Source of the DNA: Pseudomonas chlororaphis
GTDB lineage: Bacteria > Pseudomonadota > Gammaproteobacteria > Pseudomonadales > Pseudomonadaceae
Length of the DNA: 64,000 nt
Direction of reading: 5' to 3'
Assembly: GCF_000783395.1 (NCBI RefSeq)
Contig: NZ_JSFK01000018.1
Span: 1-64,000 of the forward strand
The translations under genes were made by a program, and so were the position numbers. Within the stretch, counting starts at the first letter, position 1. Each line of letters opens with the position of its first letter. The notes beneath the pieces were generated by a model, which was given only the letters and a program-made list of their open reading frames with translations, ran no database searches and was not told the DNA's origin. Positions 26,597 to 35,131 of the stretch are shown piece by piece.

Positions 26597-27363
26597 CGAA
26601 TCTTCGACATTCAGGGCGCACAGTTCTCATTACTGGGGCAGGAGGGGGCATCGGTGCCTCAATTGCCCGGCTGTACTGCGAGGAGGGCGCGCGGGTTGCC
26701 TTGGTAGATTTCGACGAACAGTCAGTTTCCGAGCTTTCCCGGCAACTTAGTGCTGCCGGACATTTGGTGGCTTGGGCTAAAGCTGACGTATCAGATTTCG
26801 CTCAATGCAATCGAGCCTGTCTTGAGCTTAGTGAGCAGCTCGGCCCGATCGACACCTTGATTAACAATGCAGGTATTTCACCCAAACACGAGGGCGCACC
26901 AGCGCCGATTTGGGAAATGGATCCTCAGGAATGGGATCGCGTCGTTGGCATCAACCTGACAGGCTCATTCAACTTGGTCAGAGCTCTCGCACCAGCGATG
27001 GTCGAACGCCGTTTTGGAAGAATAGTGAATATGTCTTCCGTTGCTGGCAGCGCTTACCTCCCTATCGTCGCGGCGCATTACAGCGCCACGAAAGCCGCAG
27101 TTATCGGTTTTACCCGTCACCTGGCAGGTGAACTCGGGCCCTATGGCATTACGGCAAACGCACTGGCTCCGGGACGCATCGAAACGCCGCTTCTAAAAAC
27201 CGTTTCTGCGCAAGCGAACCAGGCAGTCGTTGATGAGACTCCGTTGGGCCGTCTTGGAACGCCACTTGAGGTAGCTAAAGCAGCATGCTTTTTGACTTCA
27301 AACGACAGCGACTTCATCACGGGCCAAATTGTGGATGTGGCGGGTGGCTGGTTGATGCGCTGA
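26593..27363 (+). CDS. SDR-family oxidoreductase
   Basis: A 256-residue short-chain dehydrogenase of the classical type. Cofactor motif TGAGGGIG (about 12-19), Asp after strand beta-2 (ALVDFD, favouring NAD), NNAG, catalytic Ser in NMSSVAGSA and YSATK. It probably oxidises or reduces a secondary alcohol/ketone. ATG 26593 gives the normal N-terminus. First of SDR-gldA-cyclase; a LacI-type promoter region lies 370 bp upstream. Confidence 0.9.
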   Translation: MTNLRHSGRTVLITGAGGGIGASIARLYCEEGARVALVDFDEQSVSELSRQLSAAGHLVAWAKADVSDFAQCNRACLELSEQLGPIDTLINNAGISPKHEGAPAPIWEMDPQEWDRVVGINLTGSFNLVRALAPAMVERRFGRIVNMSSVAGSAYLPIVAAHYSATKAAVIGFTRHLAGELGPYGITANALAPGRIETPLLKTVSAQANQAVVDETPLGRLGTPLEVAKAACFLTSNDSDFITGQIVDVAGGWLMR

Positions 27364-27426
27364 TCCATCCGGGCTCGTATTCAACGTAACGATTTATCTC
27401 ACAGTTTTTCAGCAGCGGGTGGTGGC

Positions 27427-28530
27427 ATGGTTCGAACAATGGGTTTTCCTGGCCGATACGAGCAAGGGCCAGGCGCGCTAAAGCAGCTTGGCAGAATCCT
27501 TTCCGATATGGGGCAATCGCGCCCATTGGTCTTGTGCGACGAGTTCGTCTCGAGGCATCTGTGGCCTGAGGTAGGGAATGCATTGTCAGAGCATGGCTTC
27601 GAGGCGAACAGTATCGTTTTTCCTGGTGAATGCACTAAAGCTGCAATTGCGTCTCTCTGTGAGCGATCAGCAGATTACAGGCCAGACACCATCATCGCTT
27701 TGGGCGGGGGTAAGACAATTGACACGGCTAAAGGGATGGCAGCTCAGCTTAACGTCCCCATTGTCGTATGCCCGACCATTGCTTCCAGCGACGCCCCAAC
27801 CAGCCGTTTGATTGTGCTTTACGACGAAGCGCACAAGGTCGTTGGTGTCGAGTACCTGAACATGAACCCCTCTGCAGTAGTCGTGGACACCGAAGTGATT
27901 GTCCGTGCGCCTGCAAGGTTTTTCGCCGCAGGCATCGGCGACGCCATCAGTAAAAAGTTTGAGGCGCAACAATGTCAGTCTGCCGGAGGCAATAACTCAT
28001 TTGGTACTCCAGCGCTGAACACTGCATTGCTGCTAACAGAGGCAGTGTTTAAGACGCTTATGACCTACGGGTACAGCGCTTACCAAGCAGTAGGCCGGCA
28101 CGAGGTTAATGATGATGTCGAGCGGGTTGTTGAAGGAACCGTCCTTATCAGTGGCGTTGGGTTTGAGAGTGGCGGCTTGTCGTTAGCCCATGCGCTTGTG
28201 CGAGGTCTTACGTCAATTCCTGCGATTACTTCCATGCTGCATGGTGAGCTTGTCGCATTCGGGACGCTGGTGCAGATGTCCGTCGAAGAGCGCCCAGACT
28301 CAGAGATCCTAGAGGTCGCTCAGCTTCTGAATGATGTGAATCTTCCCGTCACCCTCGACGGCCTTGGCCAGACGTCTCCGTTTACCTCTGAGGAATTGGA
28401 CATTGTCGTCCAGGCAACACTGGGTGCGGTGTACGCGAAAAATATGGCGCCAGCCCTTACGGCTGAACGACTCATCCGAGGACTCGCTCGTGCCGACGAG
28501 CTGGGACAACGATTTGAACGTTTCAACTAA
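27427..28530 (+). CDS. GldA-type iron-containing alcohol dehydrogenase
   Basis: A 367-residue glycerol dehydrogenase family protein. NAD-binding GGGKTIDTAKGMA (about 94-106), PTIASSDAPTS, and metal ligands in GIGDAISKKFEA (Asp), LSLAHALVRGL (His) and MLHGELVAFG (His). The family oxidises glycerol-like vicinal alcohols. Given the partners, a substituted or sugar-like diol is possible, so I do not name it gldA outright. Confidence 0.88.
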   Translation: MVRTMGFPGRYEQGPGALKQLGRILSDMGQSRPLVLCDEFVSRHLWPEVGNALSEHGFEANSIVFPGECTKAAIASLCERSADYRPDTIIALGGGKTIDTAKGMAAQLNVPIVVCPTIASSDAPTSRLIVLYDEAHKVVGVEYLNMNPSAVVVDTEVIVRAPARFFAAGIGDAISKKFEAQQCQSAGGNNSFGTPALNTALLLTEAVFKTLMTYGYSAYQAVGRHEVNDDVERVVEGTVLISGVGFESGGLSLAHALVRGLTSIPAITSMLHGELVAFGTLVQMSVEERPDSEILEVAQLLNDVNLPVTLDGLGQTSPFTSEELDIVVQATLGAVYAKNMAPALTAERLIRGLARADELGQRFERFN

Positions 28531-28577
28531 CCGCTAAATGCAGCACAGCTAATCCAAGAATAAAAGAGGCTCAGAAA

Positions 28578-29540
28578 ATGACAGACAAGACCGTTCCGCA
28601 TATTCATGACTTGCTCAAAGACTCCCCTAAGAACTGGGGTAAGTGGGGCCCGGATGATGAGGTAGGCTCACTCAACTACCTTACAGGTATCGAAGTTCTC
28701 CAAGGGGTCAAAGAGGTCAAGCAAGGCAAGACATTTACTTTGCAGGTGCGGATGGCAGATCCTGCTGGTGACCCGGTCTGGCCTGGTCGCTCCCAGTCAA
28801 AACGCATGAATATCATGGATCGTGGTCACTACAACTGTGGCAAAGGCCCACATTTTCCGGGCTCTTACGAGTTCGCCGACGACGTGATGTTTTTTCATCT
28901 TCAAGGGTCAACTCAGTACGACGCCCTTGGGCATGTCTGGTACGACGATCAGATTTGGAATGGCTACAGTGCCGATACCACTATCGGTTCCCTGGCCAAG
29001 GCGAGCGTTGCTCCATTGGGTGAAAAAGGCATCGTTGGCCGAGGCATTCTGATCGACATAGCGCGCCACCGTGGTAAAGACGTGCTGGATGCAGGTGAAA
29101 CGTTCAACCATGAGGATTTAATGGCTGCGGCCCGGGCTCAAGGTGTCTCTATCAACAAGCGCGACATTCTCATCATCCGCACTGGATGGATCGGCTCGTT
29201 TTATAAACGCGACCCGGAAGAGTTCTACAAAGACTTTATCGAGCCAGGCCTGACCTACAGCCCTGAGCTGGTGAAGTGGTTTCAGGAGATGGAAATTCCG
29301 AACATCGTCACCGACACCATTGCTAACGAAGTCACCGTCGATCCCGTGTCAGGGGTTGCGTTGCCGTTGCACAACGCACTCATGAGGAATTTGGGCATTA
29401 CTCTCACTGAGATCGCTCAGCTTGATCCTCTCGCTGAGGACTGCGCTGAGGACGGTCAGTGGACGTTTCTCTATACCGCAGCCCCTCTAAAGGTCGTTGG
29501 GGGAACCGGAGCTCCTGTGAATCCGATCGTCATTAAATAA
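28578..29540 (+). CDS. Cyclase family protein (metal-dependent hydrolase)
   Basis: A 320-residue PF04199-type protein related to bacterial kynurenine formamidase and isatin hydrolase. The metal-site motif normally read HxGTHxD appears here as HLQGSTQYDALGH: the His of the GTH triad is replaced by Gln while the Asp and following His remain. Other landmarks are LNYLTGIEVL, GVALPLHNALMRNLG and TFLYTAAPLKVVGGTG. It probably hydrolyses a cyclic amide, lactone or related ring. Last gene before a good terminator. Confidence 0.87.
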   Translation: MTDKTVPHIHDLLKDSPKNWGKWGPDDEVGSLNYLTGIEVLQGVKEVKQGKTFTLQVRMADPAGDPVWPGRSQSKRMNIMDRGHYNCGKGPHFPGSYEFADDVMFFHLQGSTQYDALGHVWYDDQIWNGYSADTTIGSLAKASVAPLGEKGIVGRGILIDIARHRGKDVLDAGETFNHEDLMAAARAQGVSINKRDILIIRTGWIGSFYKRDPEEFYKDFIEPGLTYSPELVKWFQEMEIPNIVTDTIANEVTVDPVSGVALPLHNALMRNLGITLTEIAQLDPLAEDCAEDGQWTFLYTAAPLKVVGGTGAPVNPIVIK

Positions 29541-29549
29541 GTGTTTTTG

Positions 29550-29579
29550 CCTGGGGGCAGCAGAAACGCTGCTCTCAGG
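29550..29579 (+). terminator. terminator after cyclase gene
   Basis: 12-bp stem (with two G-T pairs), 6-nt loop, then TTTTT. Confidence 0.82.
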
Positions 29580-29701
29580 TTTTTCCCTCCAATTAACGGC
29601 TCCCGAACGGCAGGCTGTTGGCTTATCATCCTCTGCGCAAATCGAGGGCGTTCTTCTGATCGTCCTGTCTCCGCGCTACGATCGAGGATGCTGAATCTCC
29701 A

Positions 29702-30718
29702 ATGAAAAAAATCGAGAAACCGAAGCTCAAGGATGTGGCTGAATTGGCGGGCGTCTCGATGGGGAGTGCTTCAAGAGCATTGGCTGTCCCGCACTTAGTG
29801 AAACCTGCCACGCTGGCCAAAGTACAAGCAGCTGTTCAAGAGCTCGGGTACGTGCGAGACGGGGCCGCGCGTGCTTTGGCATCCAGGCGCACGCACAGCA
29901 TCGGAGCCGTTTTTCCTACTTTTAACAACCCTGCGTTCGCTGAAGCTGTCCAGGCCCTCCAGTTAAGGCTAACGGAGCTTGGATATCACTTAATCATTTC
30001 TTCCCATGAATACGACCAGGCGCAGGAACTGGTAAACGTAAGGAACATGATTGAGCGGGGCGTTGAAGGCCTACTGTTAGTGGGTACTGAACATAGTCCT
30101 GAAATTTATGAAGCACTAACTGCCGCCCAATGCCCATTCATTCTCATGTGGTCGCTAGATGGTGCTCACGACCATCACTGCGTGGGATTCAGCAATGAGG
30201 AGGGTGGTCGATTGATAGCCAAGCATCTGCTTAGCCTTGGTCATCAAAGTATCGCCATGATCAGTGGAGTTGTTTCTAACAACGAACGGGCAAAATACCG
30301 TCTGAAAGGAATCACCGCTCAGCTACTCGAGTCAGGGATAGAGCTTTCAAGTGAACGGATTATTGAGCAGCCATTCACGATTGAGGGAGGGCGCGCCGGG
30401 CTGCGGATTGCTATGGAGCTTAACCCCAAGCCTACGGCCATTGTCTGCAGCACTGACCTCACCTGTATCGGAGCGTTGGCGGAAGCGCGCTCCAATGGGA
30501 TCGACGTCCCCAAAGAACTATCAGTCAGCGGGTTCGATGATATCGAGTTCGCGGCTGCCTACGTGCCAGCTCTGACGACCGTCAGGGTGCCGACTTCGAA
30601 AATTGGTATCAGCAGCGCCAACAACATCGTTGCGCTGATCGAGGGGCGCCCACTTGCACGCCGCGAGCGCATACAAATCGAACTCGTCGTCCGAGATAGT
30701 ACGGCGCCACGGCCCTAG
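29702..30718 (+). CDS. LacI-family transcriptional regulator
   Basis: A 338-residue LacI/GalR protein. HTH KLKDVAELAGVSMGSASRAL and hinge helix YVRDGAARALASRRT, then a periplasmic-binding-like effector domain ending SVSGFDDIEFAAAYVPALTTV. The nearest LacI-type palindromes are the pair in front of the SDR-gldA-cyclase genes, so that operon is its likely target. Confidence 0.93.
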   Translation: MKKIEKPKLKDVAELAGVSMGSASRALAVPHLVKPATLAKVQAAVQELGYVRDGAARALASRRTHSIGAVFPTFNNPAFAEAVQALQLRLTELGYHLIISSHEYDQAQELVNVRNMIERGVEGLLLVGTEHSPEIYEALTAAQCPFILMWSLDGAHDHHCVGFSNEEGGRLIAKHLLSLGHQSIAMISGVVSNNERAKYRLKGITAQLLESGIELSSERIIEQPFTIEGGRAGLRIAMELNPKPTAIVCSTDLTCIGALAEARSNGIDVPKELSVSGFDDIEFAAAYVPALTTVRVPTSKIGISSANNIVALIEGRPLARRERIQIELVVRDSTAPRP

Positions 30719-30736
30719 AGCGGTTCCAGGAAGGGA

Positions 30737-31684
30737 CTAAACTCTTGGTGCTGCATTGGCATTGAACCAGCCTGGGCGGTACTCGCTCCAGGTCAGTTGC
30801 CAGAAGCCCTCATGCTTGCGACGAAGCCGCATTCGGTAATGCGCGCCATAGAGAGGCGTGCCATCTTGCGTGTGTGAGTTTCCAGGAATGACTCTGCCGA
30901 CAATCATTTCCGCTACACCCTTTTCCTCGTCGGACTTGATCTCCAGCACGTCCGCGAAATGCTGCATCCACGGCCAGGGCCTGCGAAACTCTTTGAAGGA
31001 GCCGATGATCGCGTGGCGCCCTTCAATAAGGCCCATCGGTTGGAAATCACCAGCGGCGTCGTTGGCAAAGCAATGGGCAAGTAGCTGCATGTCAGCCTGA
31101 TCCAGCGCCCATGAGTAACGAGCGTAGGTTTCAGCAATACACTCCTCGCTGGGTACCGAAGGCGTTGAGTTAGGGAAAGCAAGCCATGGCGAATTCAGCT
31201 CGCTAACGATGGTGGGGGCTGGATCGCCAATCCTCCATCCATCGTCACCTGGTGGAAGCTGCCAGTGAATTGCAAGCGAGTAGTCCCCGGTTACCCAATT
31301 CAAGGCAATCAGCACGCTGTCGAGGCGCCAGGTGCCTGCTGTCTTTTTCAGAGAGCCTGTGACAGTCATACCAAATCCGAGCGTGGCCGACTTTGTGGCT
31401 TTGCTGATATGGCCATAGGCGTAGAAACTGAAATTGGCGTCGGTTTCTCCACCACCCACATAGTGATTGGTTGCCTTCACTGAAAAGCCATCAGCCTTGA
31501 CACGGTCTTGCTGGAAAGCTCTGACAATCTTGCGTCCACCCTCATGAGCGGACATGTGGCTTGTCACCAACTGGCAATTGTCAGTGAATATATCCCCGGC
31601 AGATTCCCAATTACCGCTCTCCCAGGCTTCCAGAAAGGTGGCTATAACGCCCTTAATTTCGGTGCGATCATTTGAGCCGGTCAC
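30737..31684 (-). CDS. Tandem NTF2-like (SnoaL) protein
   Basis: A 315-residue protein made of two NTF2/SnoaL-like domains: one at about 8-140 (ATFLEAWESGNWESAGDIF) and one at about 180-300 (YARYSWALDQADMQLLAHCF). Each has the helix-alpha1 plus curved-sheet pattern. Such domains form cone-shaped pockets used by isomerases, dehydratases or binding proteins. The fused pair is less common than the single form. It overlaps the LLM gene by 4 bp, so the two are coupled. Confidence 0.82.
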   Translation of the reverse strand: MTGSNDRTEIKGVIATFLEAWESGNWESAGDIFTDNCQLVTSHMSAHEGGRKIVRAFQQDRVKADGFSVKATNHYVGGGETDANFSFYAYGHISKATKSATLGFGMTVTGSLKKTAGTWRLDSVLIALNWVTGDYSLAIHWQLPPGDDGWRIGDPAPTIVSELNSPWLAFPNSTPSVPSEECIAETYARYSWALDQADMQLLAHCFANDAAGDFQPMGLIEGRHAIIGSFKEFRRPWPWMQHFADVLEIKSDEEKGVAEMIVGRVIPGNSHTQDGTPLYGAHYRMRLRRKHEGFWQLTWSEYRPGWFNANAAPRV

Positions 31685-32685
31685 TGGGTCACCTGCGAGG
31701 CAGGTTGGCCTATGGGAAAGTGTGGCAGGACATACTCAGCCATCTCCTCCAGGACATCAGCGGCTGGTCGCTGCAGAGGTTTGATATTCAGTGCGACGTG
31801 TGAAACACCTTCATCCTGTTGCCGTTTCCAGAGCTCCACGAGAGCATTACGCCCGATCCTTATTCCGTTGTAGCCGCGTTCCAGCGGTGTACTCGGATCC
31901 TTCGCCAGATCGAAAAATGTCGCGTAGCCGTATGGTTTTGCATTGCCGGTCTGGCTGGCAGAACGGAACTCGCGGATGAGGCCCGGCAAACGATTGAAGT
32001 CGCTCAGATGCCAAATCCAGGCATCGGCATTATTCGCTATCCACTCAAGCGTCTGACGGGCCCGGCCCACGACAATCATGGGGAGTCGAGGGCCAACTGG
32101 CTTGGGTACCATGTCTAGCAAGCCTTCCAGCTGGCCGAAAAGTTTGGTTGAGACGCTTGGGAAGCTGTTTTCAGTGACTGTCTTAATCAGCTCGAAGCCT
32201 TCCCGGTATCGTTCTTCTCTCGCTTCGAAATCAATCCCGAATGCTGGATATTCAATCGGGCGATCTCCGCTGGATAGCCCTAGCAAGAAACGACCGCCGG
32301 TTAGCTGGTCGACCGAAACGGACTGCTTAGCGACGATCAGTGGTTCACGTAACGGAAGAACGATGCCCGTTGTGCCCAAGGCAATGTTTTTGGTAACAGC
32401 AGCCAGATATCCCAGATATACAAACGGGTCGATCATTTGACCAGTATCACCAAAGCTCGGGTCATAGAAGGGCACATCTCTCATCCACAGACTTGCGAAT
32501 CCAGCCTCGTCCGCGATGCGAGCAAGGCGCTGATGATCCTGCAGCGTGGGAAACGGTGAATTCGGATAGCCCTCCAAGGGCATGATGTATCCGAAGGTGA
32601 GGCCTTCGGGCTGGAACACTCGCGAATAGGCCGGATGAGCTGCAAGCTCGGGACTGAGCTCAAGGGAAGGGCTGAGAGAAGTCAT
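31681..32685 (-). CDS. LLM-class flavin-dependent oxidoreductase
   Basis: A 334-residue bacterial-luciferase-like TIM-barrel protein. TFGYIMPLEGYP near the N-terminus, ASLWMRDVPFYDPSFG, ALGTTGIVLPLREP, LTGGRFLLGLSSGD and RPAADVLEEMAEYV. These use FMNH2 (or F420) to oxygenate or reduce small molecules. Upstream gene of the LLM-NTF2 minus-strand operon; divergent from the cupin gene across 352 bp that hold two inverted repeats. Confidence 0.9.
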   Translation of the reverse strand: MTSLSPSLELSPELAAHPAYSRVFQPEGLTFGYIMPLEGYPNSPFPTLQDHQRLARIADEAGFASLWMRDVPFYDPSFGDTGQMIDPFVYLGYLAAVTKNIALGTTGIVLPLREPLIVAKQSVSVDQLTGGRFLLGLSSGDRPIEYPAFGIDFEAREERYREGFELIKTVTENSFPSVSTKLFGQLEGLLDMVPKPVGPRLPMIVVGRARQTLEWIANNADAWIWHLSDFNRLPGLIREFRSASQTGNAKPYGYATFFDLAKDPSTPLERGYNGIRIGRNALVELWKRQQDEGVSHVALNIKPLQRPAADVLEEMAEYVLPHFPIGQPASQVTQ

Positions 32686-32762
32686 TGCTAAACCTCATTA
32701 TTTCAAGCCGATTACTACTGTGTAAGCGGCTTTCAGATGAACAGGTCTGCATGGTAGTGAAG

Positions 32763-32784
32763 GTATTGGGGAAAATGTGTCCCC
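32763..32784. promoter_or_regulatory. shared operator-like motif, copy 2
   Basis: GTATTGGGGAA-N6-TCCCC, same as 24932-24953; 78 bp upstream of the LLM start. Confidence 0.5.
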
Positions 32785-32913
32785 TCTGATGGGGCGCGAT
32801 CCACTGGTGGCCGCTATCCACTCAATGGAAAATCTGCTAGGTCATTCGCTTGAACTCGTCCGCAGGAGGCGTCTTAGATGAGTCGCGGCCTTCAACGGGA
32901 TGAGTCTTACGCG

Positions 32914-32932
32914 CTGTGACGAGTGGTCACAG
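32914..32932. promoter_or_regulatory. inverted repeat upstream of cupin gene
   Basis: CTGTGAC-gagtg-GTCACAG, perfect 7-bp arms, about 106 bp before the cupin start. Confidence 0.45.
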
Positions 32933-33037
32933 ATGGTGTGAATTTCTGAGTATTCTCCTGTGCGAGAGCATCACCTACTCTCACTCAGCGATTGAAATCC
33001 TGGCTCGCTCGCCAGTCACACGTTGAGAGAAATTATA

Positions 33038-33574
33038 ATGAATACGCCCGTTAAACCTGATGAACTTGCCATTCCTTATGCTTTGCCGCAGGTGCCTTTC
33101 ATGTCTCCAGACATGGTGCATCCAGGCGTTATGACCACTTGGCTCGAAGACGATAATCTCTGGGTGCCTGTCACCAAGTCAGTATCTTTCAAACCACTGC
33201 TGCTGAGCGTTAGCGGTGGGTACTACATCAACTTGCTCCGAGTGCGGCAGAGCGGGGTTTTGTCTCGTCACCGCCACTCAGGTGCAGTACATGCGATCGT
33301 GTTGAAGGGGCGTTGGTACTACCTCGAACACGATTGGGTTGCTGATGAAGGCTCCTTTGCATTCGAGCCGCCAGGGGAGACGCACACTCTGTTCGTGCCT
33401 GAAGATGTCGAAGAAATGATTACTTGGTTCCACGTTCAGGGTGGCTACACTTACGTCGACCCACAGGGTATCGCGGTTGGCTATGAAGACGTTTTCACCA
33501 AACTGGAAGCTGCCCGCAGTCATTACAAAAATTTGGGCTTGCCGGACGATTATATCGAGCAGTTCATTCGCTGA
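33038..33574 (+). CDS. 2,4'-dihydroxyacetophenone dioxygenase-like cupin
   Basis: A 178-residue single-domain cupin. The metal site shows RHRHSGAVHAIVLKGRWYYLEH and PPGETHTLFVP, the arrangement I know from the DAD family, non-haem iron enzymes that split an alpha-hydroxyketone side chain off an aromatic ring. Family assignment is good; the substrate is an inference. ATG 33038 is chosen over a start five codons upstream. A terminator follows, then a LysR gene. Confidence 0.8.
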   Translation: MNTPVKPDELAIPYALPQVPFMSPDMVHPGVMTTWLEDDNLWVPVTKSVSFKPLLLSVSGGYYINLLRVRQSGVLSRHRHSGAVHAIVLKGRWYYLEHDWVADEGSFAFEPPGETHTLFVPEDVEEMITWFHVQGGYTYVDPQGIAVGYEDVFTKLEAARSHYKNLGLPDDYIEQFIR

Positions 33575-33591
33575 TTTGGGTTCAAAAAAGA

Positions 33592-33607
33592 ACGCGCTAC
33601 GGCGCGT
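33592..33607 (+). terminator. terminator after cupin gene
   Basis: ACGCGC/GCGCGT with a 4-nt loop, A-rich before and TTTTTT after. Confidence 0.78.
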
Positions 33608-33658
33608 TTTTTTGTGTAGAAAAACAGGTAGATTCAGTCGCGTAAGGAGCGTACCGAA

Positions 33659-34585
33659 ATGGATCAATACTCCCAAATGCTAGCCTTCATCTGGTCAACA
33701 GAGTGCGGAAGTTTTTCTGCTGCCGCCAGGGCGCATGAGATGACTCCGTCGGCCATCAGTAAATTGATAGCACGGCTAGAGGATCGGCTTCGGGTTCGAC
33801 TTTTCCAGAGGGGTTCCCGAGTCCTCACTCTGACGGAGGAGGGGGCTGCTTATCTGCGCAGTGCGAAAGCTGTGGTTGAGGCGATGAGTGAAGCTGACTC
33901 TCTGGCAGAAGGGCTTCCTTCAAGGGTCAGTGGCACGCTTCGCATACACACGATGACCTCTTTTGCGAAGCAGCAGATCGTGCCTTGGTTGCCGGAATTC
34001 CTCGACACTTATCCCGGTCTTGATGTCGAGATTCAGTTAGGCGCTCAGTTCGTTGACCAGTTCGAGCAGGGATTGGACATAGCCATCCATAGCGGGATTC
34101 TTCCGAGCTCTTCCAGAATCGCAAAGAAGATAGGCGAATGTGAATGGTTGCTATGTGCTTCACCTGACTACCTGGAAAAGTATGGAACACCGCAGCAGCC
34201 ACAAGACCTGATGAATCATCGATGCTTTAACTTCAGTTTTGCCAGCCCTTGGAACAAATGGGCCTTTATCCAAGATGGCCTAGGTGTGACGACCCCTGTG
34301 AAGCCTCGAGGATCCTTTACCCAGGGTGAGCTGCTGAGAGATATGGCCAAATCAGGTGCGGGTATAGTCCGCCTTGCGGATTTCCACATTGGAAAAGACA
34401 TTCAGGACGGATCGCTGGTGCTCCTGCTTGACGAGTACAAAGCGGAGATCTTAGAGCCTATTTACCTGCTCTACTCGGATAGAAAACATCTAAGTCCCCG
34501 CATCCGAGTTTTCATCGAGTTTTTCCAAAAAAAATGGATAGCACATCCATGGAAGGTCGTGAGATGGCTACCCGAAGCGAATTGA
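33659..34585 (+). CDS. LysR-family transcriptional regulator
   Basis: A 308-residue LysR protein: HTH AAARAHEMTPSAISKLIARL with DRLRVRLFQRGSR, then substrate-binding domain (FAKQQIVPWLPEFLDTYP, LLCASPDYLEKYG, KSGAGIVRLADFHIG). Candidate regulator of the adjacent cupin and LLM genes. Confidence 0.93.
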   Translation: MDQYSQMLAFIWSTECGSFSAAARAHEMTPSAISKLIARLEDRLRVRLFQRGSRVLTLTEEGAAYLRSAKAVVEAMSEADSLAEGLPSRVSGTLRIHTMTSFAKQQIVPWLPEFLDTYPGLDVEIQLGAQFVDQFEQGLDIAIHSGILPSSSRIAKKIGECEWLLCASPDYLEKYGTPQQPQDLMNHRCFNFSFASPWNKWAFIQDGLGVTTPVKPRGSFTQGELLRDMAKSGAGIVRLADFHIGKDIQDGSLVLLLDEYKAEILEPIYLLYSDRKHLSPRIRVFIEFFQKKWIAHPWKVVRWLPEAN

Positions 34586-34588
34586 TAG

Positions 34589-35115
34589 GTAAGCGTCCGG
34601 CGAACTCACCTTCCGAACTCAAATTTTAAGGGCGATGGTGTCCGCGTATTTTTAAGCGGACGCGATCACCCTCATCGCCAAGATTTCCATGCGCCAACGA
34701 AGCTCTTATCCGAAACCATTCAAAGCCCAAGTCGTTCAGGAATGCCTGCAACCTGGCGCAATCGTATCAAGTGTCGCCATCAACCACGGCATCAATGCCA
34801 ACGTCGTCCGCAAATGGATGCCGCTCTATCGAGACCAGCCCTCCAGCGACTTCACTACCGGCATTCGTACCGCTAAAAGCGGTGCTGAACCAGGGCGTGA
34901 TTCACGCTGACGAAACGCCGGTTCAAATACTTACGCCAGGCGAGAAGAAAAACCGCCGGGCCTACGTCTGGGCTTACAGCACGACGCCGTTTTCGGCACT
35001 GAAAGCAGTTGTGTATGACTTCAGCCGCAGTCGTGCCGGGGAACATGCGCGTAGCTGCTGCCGCATCAGTGGGGGCCGGCCTGACTTACGCAAGGCGAGG
35101 TGGGCGGACGCTTAC
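34589..35115 (+). mobile_element. IS66-family remnant, internally deleted
   Basis: Begins with an IS66-type end (GTAAGCGTCCGGCGAACTC). A tnpA-like start at 34689 (MRQRSSYPKPFKAQVVQE) has a normal HTH for about 55 codons, then joins out of frame to an internal tnpC (DDE) fragment (VLNQGVIHADETPVQILTPG) that ends by about 35050. A GCGGACGCTTAC end-like sequence lies at 35104-35115. The transposase genes are clearly not functional. Confidence 0.75.
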
Positions 35116-35131
35116 GCGATAAGAAGACTGT

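Larger units (their letters stand above)
32686..33037. promoter_or_regulatory. divergent control region, LLM operon / cupin gene
   Basis: No gene. It contains GTATTGGGGAA-N6-TCCCC (32763-32784; copy 2 of the motif at 24932) and CTGTGAC-N5-GTCACAG (32914-32932), both operator-like. Confidence 0.5.

Noticed and set aside
35104..35115. True right end of the IS66 remnant with target duplication
   Set aside because: The end-like bases match, but the flanking 8 bp do not match those on the left; kept only as part of the remnant.
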